Assembly (NCBI RefSeq): GCF_001274725.1
Contig: NZ_LGUF01000007.1
Span: 3,207,127 to 3,271,126 of the forward strand
DNA from: Sporosarcina globispora
GTDB taxonomy: Bacteria; Bacillota; Bacilli; Bacillales; Cytobacillaceae
Direction of reading: 5' to 3'
DNA: 64,000 bases
Part shown: piece by piece, positions 25,437 through 33,263 of the stretch
Layout: each line of letters opens with the position of its first letter
How positions within the stretch are numbered: the stretch's first letter is position 1
Made by a program: the position numbers and the translations under genes
Notes under the pieces: generated by a model
Databases searched by the model: none
What the model was told of the DNA's origin: nothing
The model's input: the letters and a program-made list of their open reading frames with translations, nothing else

Positions 25437-25820
25437 TTAAATAATCAGCAAACCAGTCCCGATCGTAATCAAAATGCGCCTGCAATGGTATTCATTGTCG
25501 GTTTTTCTTTTAAAATAATAAAACTTAATATCATTGTCAGCACTACACTGAACTTATCAATGGGGTTAACAACACTAACCTTGCCAAGAGCGAGCGCTCC
25601 GAAATAGCTCAGCCATGATAATCCGGTTGCGGCACCAGAGAGGAAGAGAAATAGATATGACTTTTTAGAGATATTTTTAAGATCCTTAAAAGTCCCCTGG
25701 AAAAAGACAATCCCCCACGCGAAAAGTATGATAACCACAGTCCGGATAAAAGTAGCCACATTGGAGTCGACGTCTTCAATTCCTATCTTCGCTAAAATAT
25801 TGGTACTTGCTGAAGTACTT
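25437..25820 (-). pseudogene. EamA-family transporter (short form), frameshifted and 5'-truncated
   Basis: The reading NILAKIGIEDVDSNVATF, then RTVVIILFAWGIVFFQGTF, then GLSWLSYFGALALGKVSVVNPIDKFSVVLTMIL is the ~140-aa single-EamA type of drug/metabolite transporter. Near 25485 one base is missing: the frame hits TGA after AGAF, while the shifted frame continues ILITIGTGLLII and ends at 25437, exactly the expected C-terminus. At the 5' end the first ~15 residues and start codon are not recognisable. The gene is dead unless the sequence has errors. Confidence 0.72.
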
Positions 25821-25887
25821 TAAAAATAATCCATGGATATATAAGGCTCATATGATTTTATTAAATCGATTACAACGGAGGGAGAAA

Positions 25888-26118
25888 ATGAATCAGATAG
25901 ATAAAAGAAATCGTCTAAACGAGGAGCCATTTAGTTTTCGGATAAATAAGAATAACACTGTTTTTCTTGAATATAACGGTAAGCAGGTAAAAACTTTAAA
26001 GGGAAAAGATGCTGAGAAGTTCTTAAGGAAAATGAATGATGCCTTAGATGAAAAGAGCAGGCAATTAATCATGGCGAAGATAACTGGGAATTTCAAGCGG
26101 GGAAATGAACGGACTTAA
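25888..26118 (+). CDS. Small basic hypothetical protein (76 aa)
   Basis: It starts at an ATG with GGAGGGAG 5-6 nt upstream (MNQIDKRNRLNEEPFSFRIN) and is followed by a terminator. One small beta-hairpin-like segment (TVFLEYNGKQVKTLKGKDAEKFLRKMNDAL) and a basic C-terminus. The form suggests a nucleic-acid or protein-binding small protein; no family recognised. Confidence 0.6.
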   Translation: MNQIDKRNRLNEEPFSFRINKNNTVFLEYNGKQVKTLKGKDAEKFLRKMNDALDEKSRQLIMAKITGNFKRGNERT

Positions 26119-26133
26119 ATTGACTCGTACTGA

Positions 26134-26168
26134 AACAGCAGTGTCAACGGCACTGCTGTTCTTCTTTA
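26134..26168 (+). terminator. Intrinsic terminator
   Basis: AACAGCAGTG pairs with CACTGCTGTT, followed by CTTCTTTATT. Confidence 0.75.
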
Positions 26169-26184
26169 TTATGTAAGTACAATT

Positions 26185-26556
26185 TTATCGGTGCTGGTCG
26201 AAAAGAATAGCGTTGCCATCCGGATCTTCGAGGGTAAAACTTGCAGGGCCGGAGCCTGACATATCTGCTTCATTAATTATATGAATACCTTGTTCCTTCA
26301 GCTGCTTTTGAAGGTCCCGAATGTCAGAGAATGGATCAACATTTTCTGCATTTTGGTTCCAGCCCGGGTTAAAGGTAAGGATGTTTTTCTCAAACATGCC
26401 CTGGAATAACCCTATCACGCAGCTTTCATTCTTCATAATCAGCCAATTTTGCGCAATATCTCCGCCTAATGCTTCAAATCCAAGTTTTTCGTAAAATGCT
26501 TTTGATTTTTTAATATCTTTAACACTTAGGCTTACTGAAAATGCTCCTAGTTTCAT
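26185..26556 (-). CDS. VOC-family (glyoxalase/bleomycin-resistance fold) protein
   Basis: 123 aa, a single vicinal-oxygen-chelate domain made of two beta-alpha-beta-beta-beta modules: LGAFSVSLSVKDIKKSKAFYEKLGFEALG at the start and ASFTLEDPDGNAILFDQH at the end. The C-terminal E/D-DPDGN pattern is usual for the family; the substrate cannot be inferred. GGAGG precedes the ATG. Confidence 0.85.
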   Translation of the reverse strand: MKLGAFSVSLSVKDIKKSKAFYEKLGFEALGGDIAQNWLIMKNESCVIGLFQGMFEKNILTFNPGWNQNAENVDPFSDIRDLQKQLKEQGIHIINEADMSGSGPASFTLEDPDGNAILFDQHR

Positions 26557-26650
26557 AATTCCTCCTTGATTAAGCTTTTAAAAAGTCAGATAACATATCT
26601 TGAGTTTAATCGAAGCCATTTTACAAAGCAAGATAGTTGTCATTAAAATA

Positions 26651-26674
26651 TAAAGCGGCATGCGCCGCTTTTTA
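26651..26674 (-). terminator. Terminator after the PLA2-like gene
   Basis: Perfect stem AAAGCGGC/GCCGCTTT with a 4-nt loop directly downstream of the stop codon at 26672 on the minus strand. The T-rich tail is moderate. Confidence 0.6.
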
Positions 26675-26965
26675 ATACAGCCTTCTTCTCCTGAATCGGC
26701 AGCAGGTAAAATCAGTTTGGATTTTCATATAAATATAAATGATCGTCGCAATCGTTCCTTCTTCGCCGTACCTGTTTGTCTTTGGCTTCAGACATCTGAG
26801 GAATTCCTGGTCACAGCTGCATTTAGATCTCCCGCTCGCCCAGCATTTATCATGTGCCTTGCAGCAGGCATCCACGCCATTAATAGGGGCATCTGGTCCG
26901 CTGCAGCCGGGACCGCACCATCTATAGCCGGGAAAAAGGCAAGGAGTTTGTTTTCTTCTATTCAA
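26672..26965 (-). CDS. Small Cys-rich phospholipase A2-like protein
   Basis: 97 aa. FPGYRWCGPGCSGPDAPINGVDACCKAHDKC contains the two hallmarks of the phospholipase A2 fold: a YCGPG-like calcium-loop motif (here WCGPG) and the D-xCC-xxHD-xC catalytic helix, with His-Asp in place. The spacing and short length match the parvovirus-VP1/bacterial PLA2-like branch. The second half carries more Cys (CSCDQEF, CLKPK) and a basic tail. No signal peptide is visible. Lipid hydrolysis is plausible from the motif, not shown. Confidence 0.72.
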   Translation of the reverse strand: MNRRKQTPCLFPGYRWCGPGCSGPDAPINGVDACCKAHDKCWASGRSKCSCDQEFLRCLKPKTNRYGEEGTIATIIYIYMKIQTDFTCCRFRRRRLY

Positions 26966-27138
26966 TAGTATCCCTCTTTTTATATCAATTTAATTATAGA
27001 TATGGCAGATCATTCATAGAGGTGTGGATACTTATCTACTAAAAGAAGATTGTTGTCAGATTAAGGGCAGTGGCCCATACCCCATGGGCATCTGCCGCAT
27101 ATCCTTTACTGTAGACAAATACAGGGGAGGAGTTCCGA

Positions 27139-27429
27139 TTGGATTATCCATATCAGCACATTCCCGTGACACAAGGGTTTGTTCCGCATAATGGCATGTA
27201 TTTCACTGACCATCGAGTTAGGCCGGGATTTGGAATCGGGAGAGCCGGTTTTGGATTTGGACGGCCAGGATTCGGGTTTGGAGGACCTGGCTTCGGGCTG
27301 GGTCTTGGATTTTTAGGAGGTCTTGCTGCTGGAGCATTGCTGGCACCCGGGCCAGGCTTTGGATATCCCTACTATGCCTACTATCCATACCCACCTTACC
27401 CGTACCCGCCATATCCTTACTATTATTAA
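27139..27429 (+). CDS. Gly/Phe- and Pro/Tyr-rich low-complexity protein, spore-coat-like
   Basis: About 96 aa starting at TTG with GGGGAGGAG 6 nt upstream. The middle is a repeat of GFGxGRPGFGFGGPGFG, then a hydrophobic Gly/Ala/Leu stretch (LGLGFLGGLAAGALLAPG), then PYYAYYPYPPYPYPPYPYYY. Such Tyr-rich tails and Gly-rich cores are typical of Bacillus spore coat and exosporium proteins, where Tyr may be cross-linked. A terminator follows. Function inferred from composition only. Confidence 0.6.
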   Translation: MDYPYQHIPVTQGFVPHNGMYFTDHRVRPGFGIGRAGFGFGRPGFGFGGPGFGLGLGFLGGLAAGALLAPGPGFGYPYYAYYPYPPYPYPPYPYYY

Positions 27430-27431
27430 GG

Positions 27432-27470
27432 GGAGAGAGCTTTGTCCTGGGGCAGGGCTCTTTTTTATCT
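27432..27470 (+). terminator. Intrinsic terminator
   Basis: GAGAGCTTTGTCC with GGCAGGGCTC forms an imperfect stem followed by TTTTTTA. Confidence 0.6.
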
Positions 27471-27804
27471 GTAATTTTAAAAAAAGGAACACTATTAACA
27501 TGGAACAATAGAGGGATAAAAGAGGAAGTGGTTCAGACAAAATTTAAAGAAGAATACTTCACGGGAAAAGAGTGCAAAAGATCGTTAGGATCACTAATCT
27601 AAACAGTTTTTCAACCATTCTTCCAGCTCCCTTCCATATGGTAAGTATGTGTTTATTTTAATCGTTCTTTGTGAATCACAGATATTGATACTGTAAATTT
27701 ATTGTTAAAATATCGCCGATGATGAAGTGATAAGCCCTGCATTCTAAATTATTTCCCGAATATCAACATGTTTGATATTCTAAGGATAAGAGGGGGAATG
27801 GGAA
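27471..27804. other. Gap upstream of the cysteine desulfurase
   Basis: No gene visible. It should hold the promoter of the cysteine desulfurase; GTTTGATATTCTAAGGATAAG near 27770 is the most promoter-like stretch but I cannot fix the boxes. Confidence 0.3.
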
Positions 27805-28920
27805 TTGAACAAAGTCTATCTCGATTACAACGCAAGCACACCTTTGGCACCAGAGGTCGTGGATGCCATGTATCCATTGCTGAGGGACTTTTACGGAAAT
27901 CCTTCCGCACTGCATTGGGCTGGGCAGCCAGTAAAAGAGAAGTTGATGGCCGCCAGGAAACAGGTAGCTGACTTGTTGTCATGCTCTACGGAAGAAGTTA
28001 TTTTTACAAGCGGCGGAAGCGAAGCGAATAACTTGGCATTAAAGGGCTATTATTTCAAACAACTGCAAAAAGGCAAGCACATCATTACGTCAAAAATTGA
28101 GCACCCTGCCATTGTCGAGCCCCTAAAATTTCTGGAGCGTTTAGGTGCTGAAATTACTATGGTGAATGTGGATCCATATGGGATGGTTTCTCCTGAGGAT
28201 ATTGAAAATGCCATTCGGGAAAACACTATACTGATCTCTATTATGCATTCAAACAATGAAGTGGGAACCCTGCAGCCGATCGAAGAAATAGGGGAAATCG
28301 CCAGAAGACACAGAATAGCTTTTCATACCGATGCTTCCCAATCCGTGGGCAAGGTACCCCTTGATGTCAATCATCTGAATGTGGATATGCTCACTATAGC
28401 GGGCCATAAATTGTATGCGCCTAAAGGGATTGGCGCGTTATATATCAGGAGCGGGATTGAAGTGGAGCCGCTTATTCATGGGGCAGGCCATGAATTTGGA
28501 TTGCGTGCAGGAACAGAGAACACACTGTTGGCCACAGGGCTTGGCAAGGCCTGTGAGTTAGCCCAGGAGCATGTCCGGGGCAGGAAGCTTGCTGACTTAA
28601 CGAATTATTTTTGGTTTCAATTAAAGGAGGCTTTTGGTACTGAAGTTGTCCTTAATGGACATGAAGAAAAACGGCTTCCAAATACCCTGAATGTCAGTTT
28701 TATCAATAGGGTTGGGCAGGACATTTTGTCCTCCATTCCGCAGCTTGCAGCTTCTACTGGATCAGCCTGCCATTCAGGCAAAGTGGAATTGTCCCCTGTA
28801 CTGAGGGAAATGACAGTTCCTGAACATATTGGAATGGGTGCTGTCAGATTCAGTCTTGGGAGATATACGACAAAAGAGGAACTTGATCAGGTGGTTTCCT
28901 GGCTGAAAGAAACAGTTTAA
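27805..28920 (+). CDS. Cysteine desulfurase (NifS/IscS type)
   Basis: 371 aa, class V aminotransferase fold: VYLDYNASTPLAPEVVDAM at the N-terminus, FTSGGSEANNLALKG, HSNNEVGTLQPIEEIG, HTDASQSVGKVPLDV and the PLP-Lys in TIAGHKLYAPKGIGALYI. The active-site Cys lies in STGSACHSGKVELSPVL. The enzyme takes sulfur from cysteine and hands it on as persulfide for Fe-S clusters, tRNA thiolation or cofactors. It starts at TTG 27805 with a purine-rich GGGGGAATGGGAA upstream. It is alone here, with no scaffold or MnmA partner, so the pathway is open. Confidence 0.9.
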   Translation: MNKVYLDYNASTPLAPEVVDAMYPLLRDFYGNPSALHWAGQPVKEKLMAARKQVADLLSCSTEEVIFTSGGSEANNLALKGYYFKQLQKGKHIITSKIEHPAIVEPLKFLERLGAEITMVNVDPYGMVSPEDIENAIRENTILISIMHSNNEVGTLQPIEEIGEIARRHRIAFHTDASQSVGKVPLDVNHLNVDMLTIAGHKLYAPKGIGALYIRSGIEVEPLIHGAGHEFGLRAGTENTLLATGLGKACELAQEHVRGRKLADLTNYFWFQLKEAFGTEVVLNGHEEKRLPNTLNVSFINRVGQDILSSIPQLAASTGSACHSGKVELSPVLREMTVPEHIGMGAVRFSLGRYTTKEELDQVVSWLKETV

Positions 28921-28937
28921 GAGATTTAGGTAACCAA

Positions 28938-29471
28938 TTATTCCAATGAATAGACATCCGCAATCTGCAGTATATCATCCGAAAAAAGGCAATACATATC
29001 TTCCGGGCCGGTTTCCATGGCCATTTTCCGAATGACAATACCATGATAGCCTTGCTTCGTAAGGCTTTTGCGAAATTCGGCGTTGGCTTCATCTTTATTC
29101 AATAGGATCGCCTTATCTTTCCAGGTAAGGTGCCTTTTTTTTGTGCTTGCATAGTCACAATAAGGGTCCCGTTCATTCATAAAATGTTCATAGGAGTCGA
29201 ACTCCTTTAAAATCGGTTCATCGATATATATTTTATAGACAAATCCGCGAACTTGCTTATCATATTGAACCACTTTCGGCATTCCATCTTCCCAAAACTC
29301 AGTTTCCGAATTTTCGATAACTGTTTCTGTTCCAATGGCAAATGACTTTGCAGAATCAAAATCTGATGTAAACCATATCCCAAGCGTATCGAACTCTTTC
29401 ATTGTTAGTTGAACAGTCTGATCTTTGTGAAAGCGGTCAAATTTCCTTATGGAACCAAGATAAACGATCAA
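28938..29471 (-). CDS. Uncharacterised protein, possibly ADP-ribosyltransferase fold
   Basis: I place the start at TTG 29471 because GGGAGGTG lies 7 nt upstream; the frame is open further up but without RBS. The product (177 aa) begins IVYLGSIRKFDRFHKDQTVQLT and contains LGIWFTSDFDSAKSFAIGTE, VYKIYIDEPILKEFDSYEHFM, LTKQGYHGIVIRK and MYCLFSDDILQI. The string x-x-G-IWFT-x-x-x-x-A-x-x-FA, then VYKVYI and GYDGIVI-like strands resembles small ADP-ribosyltransferase-like domains. No catalytic Glu can be assigned with certainty. Treat function as unknown. Confidence 0.55.
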   Translation of the reverse strand: MIVYLGSIRKFDRFHKDQTVQLTMKEFDTLGIWFTSDFDSAKSFAIGTETVIENSETEFWEDGMPKVVQYDKQVRGFVYKIYIDEPILKEFDSYEHFMNERDPYCDYASTKKRHLTWKDKAILLNKDEANAEFRKSLTKQGYHGIVIRKMAMETGPEDMYCLFSDDILQIADVYSLE

Positions 29472-30189
29472 AATAAACACCTCCCATTGATAGGATGAAC
29501 AATATTTGGTCAATTATTAGTGATGAAATTATCCAGCATGAGTTCCAATAGGGCTTGAAGAAATAAAAAACCAGCAGCTATCTTTTACAGAACTGCGAGA
29601 AGGATAAATACCATTTGTGTATTTAAAATAAAGTCACGATGGTTGTAAAAAATACGATGCTTTGCCCCTTTGGATATCCATTTAACTAAAGGGTTTTTTT
29701 AGTAAAAAGAAAAGGAACAACGGAAGTGAAAGGTAGATTAGGTTTCATCATAATAAAGTCGTTTAAAAATAATAAAGTCATTAAAAAATTCGTCAATCAC
29801 TATTTTCCACAATCGGGGCATTTACTTGAGTGACTTTCCATAAGTCTAAATTGGAGGGGAATTAGAAAGATTTGGTGCGGAATTTTTTATTGTAGGCTGA
29901 GGGTGTCCAGATGACGTCCCTAAGTTTTCCATAATGCCTATATTTTGTGAATTCAATTTGGATGGAATTCAAAGGACAAGGTTAAAATGGTGGGGATAAA
30001 AAGTATTTTGGATAAAAAATTTTTTACCGCCAACCTTCTTTTTTGTGTAAATATTATACTCAAAAAAATTAAGCGCTTTCTTTTTGTGGGTACTAGTTAT
30101 ATTAATAACTAATGGCGATCAAATCTATAACCATCTAATATCCGCTATGATTTGGTCCTTGCTCGCAACATATTGCTTATCTTGTTTCA
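29472..30189. other. ~700-bp AT-rich gap without a gene
   Basis: Very AT-rich with many stops in all frames. No coding sequence, tRNA-like structure or clear repeats seen. It precedes a run of accessory genes and may mark an old insertion boundary. Confidence 0.4.
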
Positions 30190-30507
30190 TTACATTTGAG
30201 TAATTGGTGAGCATTTTTTAGGTCTAATATTGTACTCGACCGTAACCACACTTTCGTATTCAAGATCAGATCCACAAGAGCCGCAATACGTTTCTCCTTC
30301 ATCAGATAGTTCCCAAGCATCATGATTCACACTGCCACAGAATGGACATTTAAACTTGCTGCTGTACTCAATTTCTTCTGCCTTTTTGTTTAACTTAACT
30401 GGCTCTGCACATAACATGTTTTTTTCGATGTTATACATACAATGTCTATAACTATGTCCGTTAATGGTTATGAATCCGCCAAAATCTAAATCCTTTAAAA
30501 CAACCAA
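30190..30507 (-). CDS. Zinc-ribbon protein, unknown function (105 aa)
   Basis: The start is TTG at 30507. Two CxxC pairs (KFKCPFCGSVNHDAWELSDEGETYCGSCGSDLEY, about residues 53-82) form a classic zinc ribbon. The N-terminus has two isolated Cys (RHCMYN, NMLCAEP). The domain would bind nucleic acid or partner protein. AT-rich surroundings and lack of related neighbours suggest an accessory gene. Confidence 0.65.
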   Translation of the reverse strand: MVVLKDLDFGGFITINGHSYRHCMYNIEKNMLCAEPVKLNKKAEEIEYSSKFKCPFCGSVNHDAWELSDEGETYCGSCGSDLEYESVVTVEYNIRPKKCSPITQM

Positions 30508-30688
30508 TTAATGAATATTTCATCTTAGTTATTTAGTCCAGCACATCGTTCATTTTAACTGTTTTTTCCAAATGTTATTGACTCCCTAAAAAATTACAGA
30601 TAATATTTGAATGTAATTTTTAAAAAATTTCGTAAAAGGAGGACATTGTTCTAATTTGCAAATTCAAAAATATGGAGGTATAAAGTTT

Positions 30689-31159
30689 ATGAAAAAACTA
30701 TTTTTCAAAGTATCTTCTACTCTATTACTATTACCTTTACTTTTCTTCAGTAGCATCACTGCTCACGCAGAGAATCATTCATATGATGGAAAAAGTCCAT
30801 ACTATAACAATTGTGCTTCTAGTGCATCTACAAAAGCTACAGCAAACCTAATAAATGAGAAAAATGAAAAGATTGGTATTGTTGAATTAAAATTTAGTGC
30901 TACTTGTAAAACAGCTTGGTCTAAAATTACAATGAATAGTAAAGTAACTTCTGGATTTGAAGCAAATGCAGAAATAACACGTAATACAGATGGAAAACGA
31001 TATAGCTGTGATTCCACTGGTGGAAATGGTAGAGTTGTCGCTGGACAAACATCTTGTTACACACCAATGGTTTACGATTTAGATCCAAGAACATCATATG
31101 CGTTTGGTAAGTATTACGGTTCTAATTATAATGTCTGGGCATATACTGGATCATATTAA
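30689..31159 (+). CDS. Secreted DUF2690-family protein
   Basis: 156 aa; signal peptide MKKLFFKVSSTLLLLPLLFFSSITAHA cut before ENHSYDG. The mature part starts YDGKSPYYNNCASSASTK and carries IGIVELKFSATCKTAWSKITM, the conserved core of DUF2690 (polar domain with paired Cys and a velrYSxxCxTaWA motif). Four cysteines (NNC, ATC, SC, SC) can form two disulfides. ATG 30689 has TGGAGGT upstream. Streptomyces and Bacillus members are secreted, function unknown. Confidence 0.78.
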   Translation: MKKLFFKVSSTLLLLPLLFFSSITAHAENHSYDGKSPYYNNCASSASTKATANLINEKNEKIGIVELKFSATCKTAWSKITMNSKVTSGFEANAEITRNTDGKRYSCDSTGGNGRVVAGQTSCYTPMVYDLDPRTSYAFGKYYGSNYNVWAYTGSY

Positions 31160-31197
31160 TAAATTGAATTAAGAAGGTATACATATGTATATCTTCA

Positions 31198-31230
31198 GGC
31201 TGTCGAGAAACTGTCGACAGCCTTTATTTT
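31198..31230 (+). terminator. Intrinsic terminator
   Basis: AGGCTGTCGA-GAAAC-TGTCGACAGCCT hairpin followed by TTATTTTG. Confidence 0.8.
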
Positions 31231-31309
31231 GCAATTTAACTTTAATTATTCACCGCGTTAATATATTATAATTAAATTAATAAATCATAATAGATAGTGG
31301 TGAATTTAC

Positions 31310-31649
31310 ATGTTTAAACCCAAAGAATCTTCTCAAAATGAAATTGAATTTGTTTCTATAGATGAACTTGTTCCTTCGGACCATCTTCTTCGAAAAATCG
31401 ACCAGCATAGATTTTTCAACTATCTTAGATAAGGTTCGTCCTTATTATAGTGAAGACAACGGTCGACCAACCGACCCTCTGCTTCTATTCAAAATGATGT
31501 TTATTGGCTATTTGTACGGCATCCGTTCAGAAAGACAATTAGAACAGGAAATTAAAATGAACATCGCATACCGTTGGTTTTTAGGTTTGAAATTCAGAGA
31601 TCCTGTTCCTCATCATTCTACAATTAGTTTCAATCGGCAAAAATTTTGA
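31310..31649 (+). pseudogene. IS1182-family transposase, N-terminal remnant with frameshift
   Basis: Frame one reads MFKPKESSQNEIEFVSIDEL, then VPSDHLLRKID to about 31400; the reading then continues one frame over as SIDFSTILDKVRPYYSEDNG, then RPTDPLLLFKMMFIGYLYGI and RSERQLEQEIKMNIAYRWFL. This is the DUF772 N-terminal domain of IS1182-type transposases. After PHHSTISFNRQKF the sequence is lost; the catalytic DDE part is gone. It marks the left edge of the two-component/membrane-protein island. Confidence 0.8.
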
Positions 31650-31691
31650 TAAATCGTGTATCTTGATAAATTTAAACAGAACTTAAAGATG

Positions 31692-31736
31692 ACCTCACTT
31701 TCATTTAACTTTCGATAGTTAAAATGAATGTGAGGT
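31692..31736. terminator. Long palindrome downstream of the transposase remnant
   Basis: ACCTCACTTTCATTTAACT pairs with AGTTAAAATGAATGTGAGGT with two mismatches or bulges. It is either the IS-end terminator or a terminator isolating the downstream membrane-protein gene. Confidence 0.6.
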
Positions 31737-31802
31737 TATTTGGAGTTACAGGAAAAAGTGTAATCCATCTAAAATGAATCGAAAATGGAGGGATAAGCAT
31801 CT

Positions 31803-32489
31803 ATGCAAAAAGCAAATATCAATAAAATATCAACAACTTCTAGAGTGAATTTCTTTGAACGCTTTGAATGCTTTACAAAATCGTCTGTATGGCCTGCTTA
31901 CGTTGGCTGTTTTAGCGCGTTTATGTATGCGGTATTCGTCAGATTTTATCATGCTGCTGGCGGCACGATTGGCATGCCGGGGGAAATGAAAGATCCCACA
32001 ATGATTTACATGGGAAGTTACATCGCTGGTGTCTTAATTATGTTCTGTGGATTTGCTTTAATTGCGCTTACTAAGCCTTGGAGTAGGATCGTTCCGCTAA
32101 AGGTACCGTTGATTGGAGGCAGAAAGATTCATCCACTTTTTGTATTGACTCCCACTCTTGTTGGCACTGCCTTTTTGATTGCGCACGGAGTGAGTGGAAT
32201 GATTACAAGAGCACTCCTGTTGGCCGGTATCATTACACTGGATTTTCCTGGGTTTGTAGAAGTAAATGTTCGTGAACTAGCATTATGGGAATTATTTTTC
32301 TACGAACCGTGGTTTGTCCTTTTGGGTATTATGGCTGGCTTAACTGCCGCTCATTATGCACAAGCTTCTGGGATTCGAAAATCAACATTCAGACGAGGTA
32401 CCATCCTTATTTTGATAATGGTTTTTCTCTTAGCAGCACTTTTTGTGGCGTCTATCATTTTTGATTTCACTGATAAAATCAGCTTTTAA
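31803..32489 (+). CDS. Integral membrane protein A of the island (DUF3995-like)
   Basis: 228 aa, five or six hydrophobic segments. An N-terminal cytoplasmic stretch of ~30 residues precedes WPAYVGCFSAFMYAVFVRFYHAAGGTIG, YIAGVLIMFCGFALIALTKPWSRIVP and PLFVLTPTLVGTAFLIAHGV. The sequence Y/F-H/W-A-x-GGTxG followed by a helix ending in PW-S/G recurs in three other proteins of this island. The gene is followed 100 nt later by a response regulator and kinase in the same direction. Function unknown. Confidence 0.7.
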   Translation: MQKANINKISTTSRVNFFERFECFTKSSVWPAYVGCFSAFMYAVFVRFYHAAGGTIGMPGEMKDPTMIYMGSYIAGVLIMFCGFALIALTKPWSRIVPLKVPLIGGRKIHPLFVLTPTLVGTAFLIAHGVSGMITRALLLAGIITLDFPGFVEVNVRELALWELFFYEPWFVLLGIMAGLTAAHYAQASGIRKSTFRRGTILILIMVFLLAALFVASIIFDFTDKISF

Positions 32490-32588
32490 ATGTCATTTAA
32501 TTTAAAATAATTAGATAAATTATTAGGGTGGCATGGTAAAATTAGGTGGAATTTTCCTGCTTTATTATTGAGGGGAGGCACCTAGTTT

Positions 32589-33263
32589 ATGAAGCTAACT
32601 ATTTTGCATATAGAAGATGATCAAGAAATTGGCTCATGGGTAAGCAAATTTTTAACAGATTTTGGATATGAAGTCATTTGGATTACATCTGGTCATGAGG
32701 CAATGAAGCATATGGATCGGGCTGATCTTGTTATTTTAGATATTATGCTGCCTGGTTTAGATGGATATACAATCGGTCAGCGTCTGAAGCAGAAGTACCC
32801 AAATACGCCAATCATGATGCTATCGGCAAGAACTTCAATGGAAGATAAGTTACAGGGACTCACTTTCGCGGATGACTATATGACAAAGCCGTACCATCCT
32901 GATGAGTTAGCTGCACGTATTCAAGTATTAGTAAGGCGATTAGGAATTGTTTCACCGGAAATTATTCAGGTCATGCACTTGCGAATTAATCAGAAGGCAA
33001 ACCGTATTTTGAATACAATTTCGAAAACAGACATCGTTTTGACCGGGAAACAATTTCATATATTTATGTATTTATTAGACCATTTGAATCAAATATTGAC
33101 GAAAAAACAAATCTACGAAGCGGTGTGGGGAGATCCATACATTGAAGGGGATAAAACATTAATGGTTCACATACGCCTCTTGCGAGAAAAAATAGAGTTG
33201 GACACAAGCAAACCCCAAATTATTGAAACAATCAGGGGGATTGGATATAGGTTGAGATCATGA
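32589..33263 (+). CDS. OmpR-family response regulator 1
   Basis: 224 aa. Receiver domain with the phospho-Asp in LVILDIMLPGLDGY (about residue 52), the Lys in YMTKPYHPDEL and an acidic pocket IEDDQEIG. The normally conserved GADDY loop is FADDY. The C-terminal winged helix ends with HIRLLREKIELDTSKPQIIETIRGIGYRL. It overlaps the kinase start by 4 nt. Likely targets are the neighbouring membrane proteins. Confidence 0.9.
   Translation: MKLTILHIEDDQEIGSWVSKFLTDFGYEVIWITSGHEAMKHMDRADLVILDIMLPGLDGYTIGQRLKQKYPNTPIMMLSARTSMEDKLQGLTFADDYMTKPYHPDELAARIQVLVRRLGIVSPEIIQVMHLRINQKANRILNTISKTDIVLTGKQFHIFMYLLDHLNQILTKKQIYEAVWGDPYIEGDKTLMVHIRLLREKIELDTSKPQIIETIRGIGYRLRS

Noticed and set aside
26660-26968. 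+ strand ORF opposite the phospholipase-like gene
   Set aside because: Shadow frame; the minus strand carries the WCGPG and CCxxHDxC motifs.
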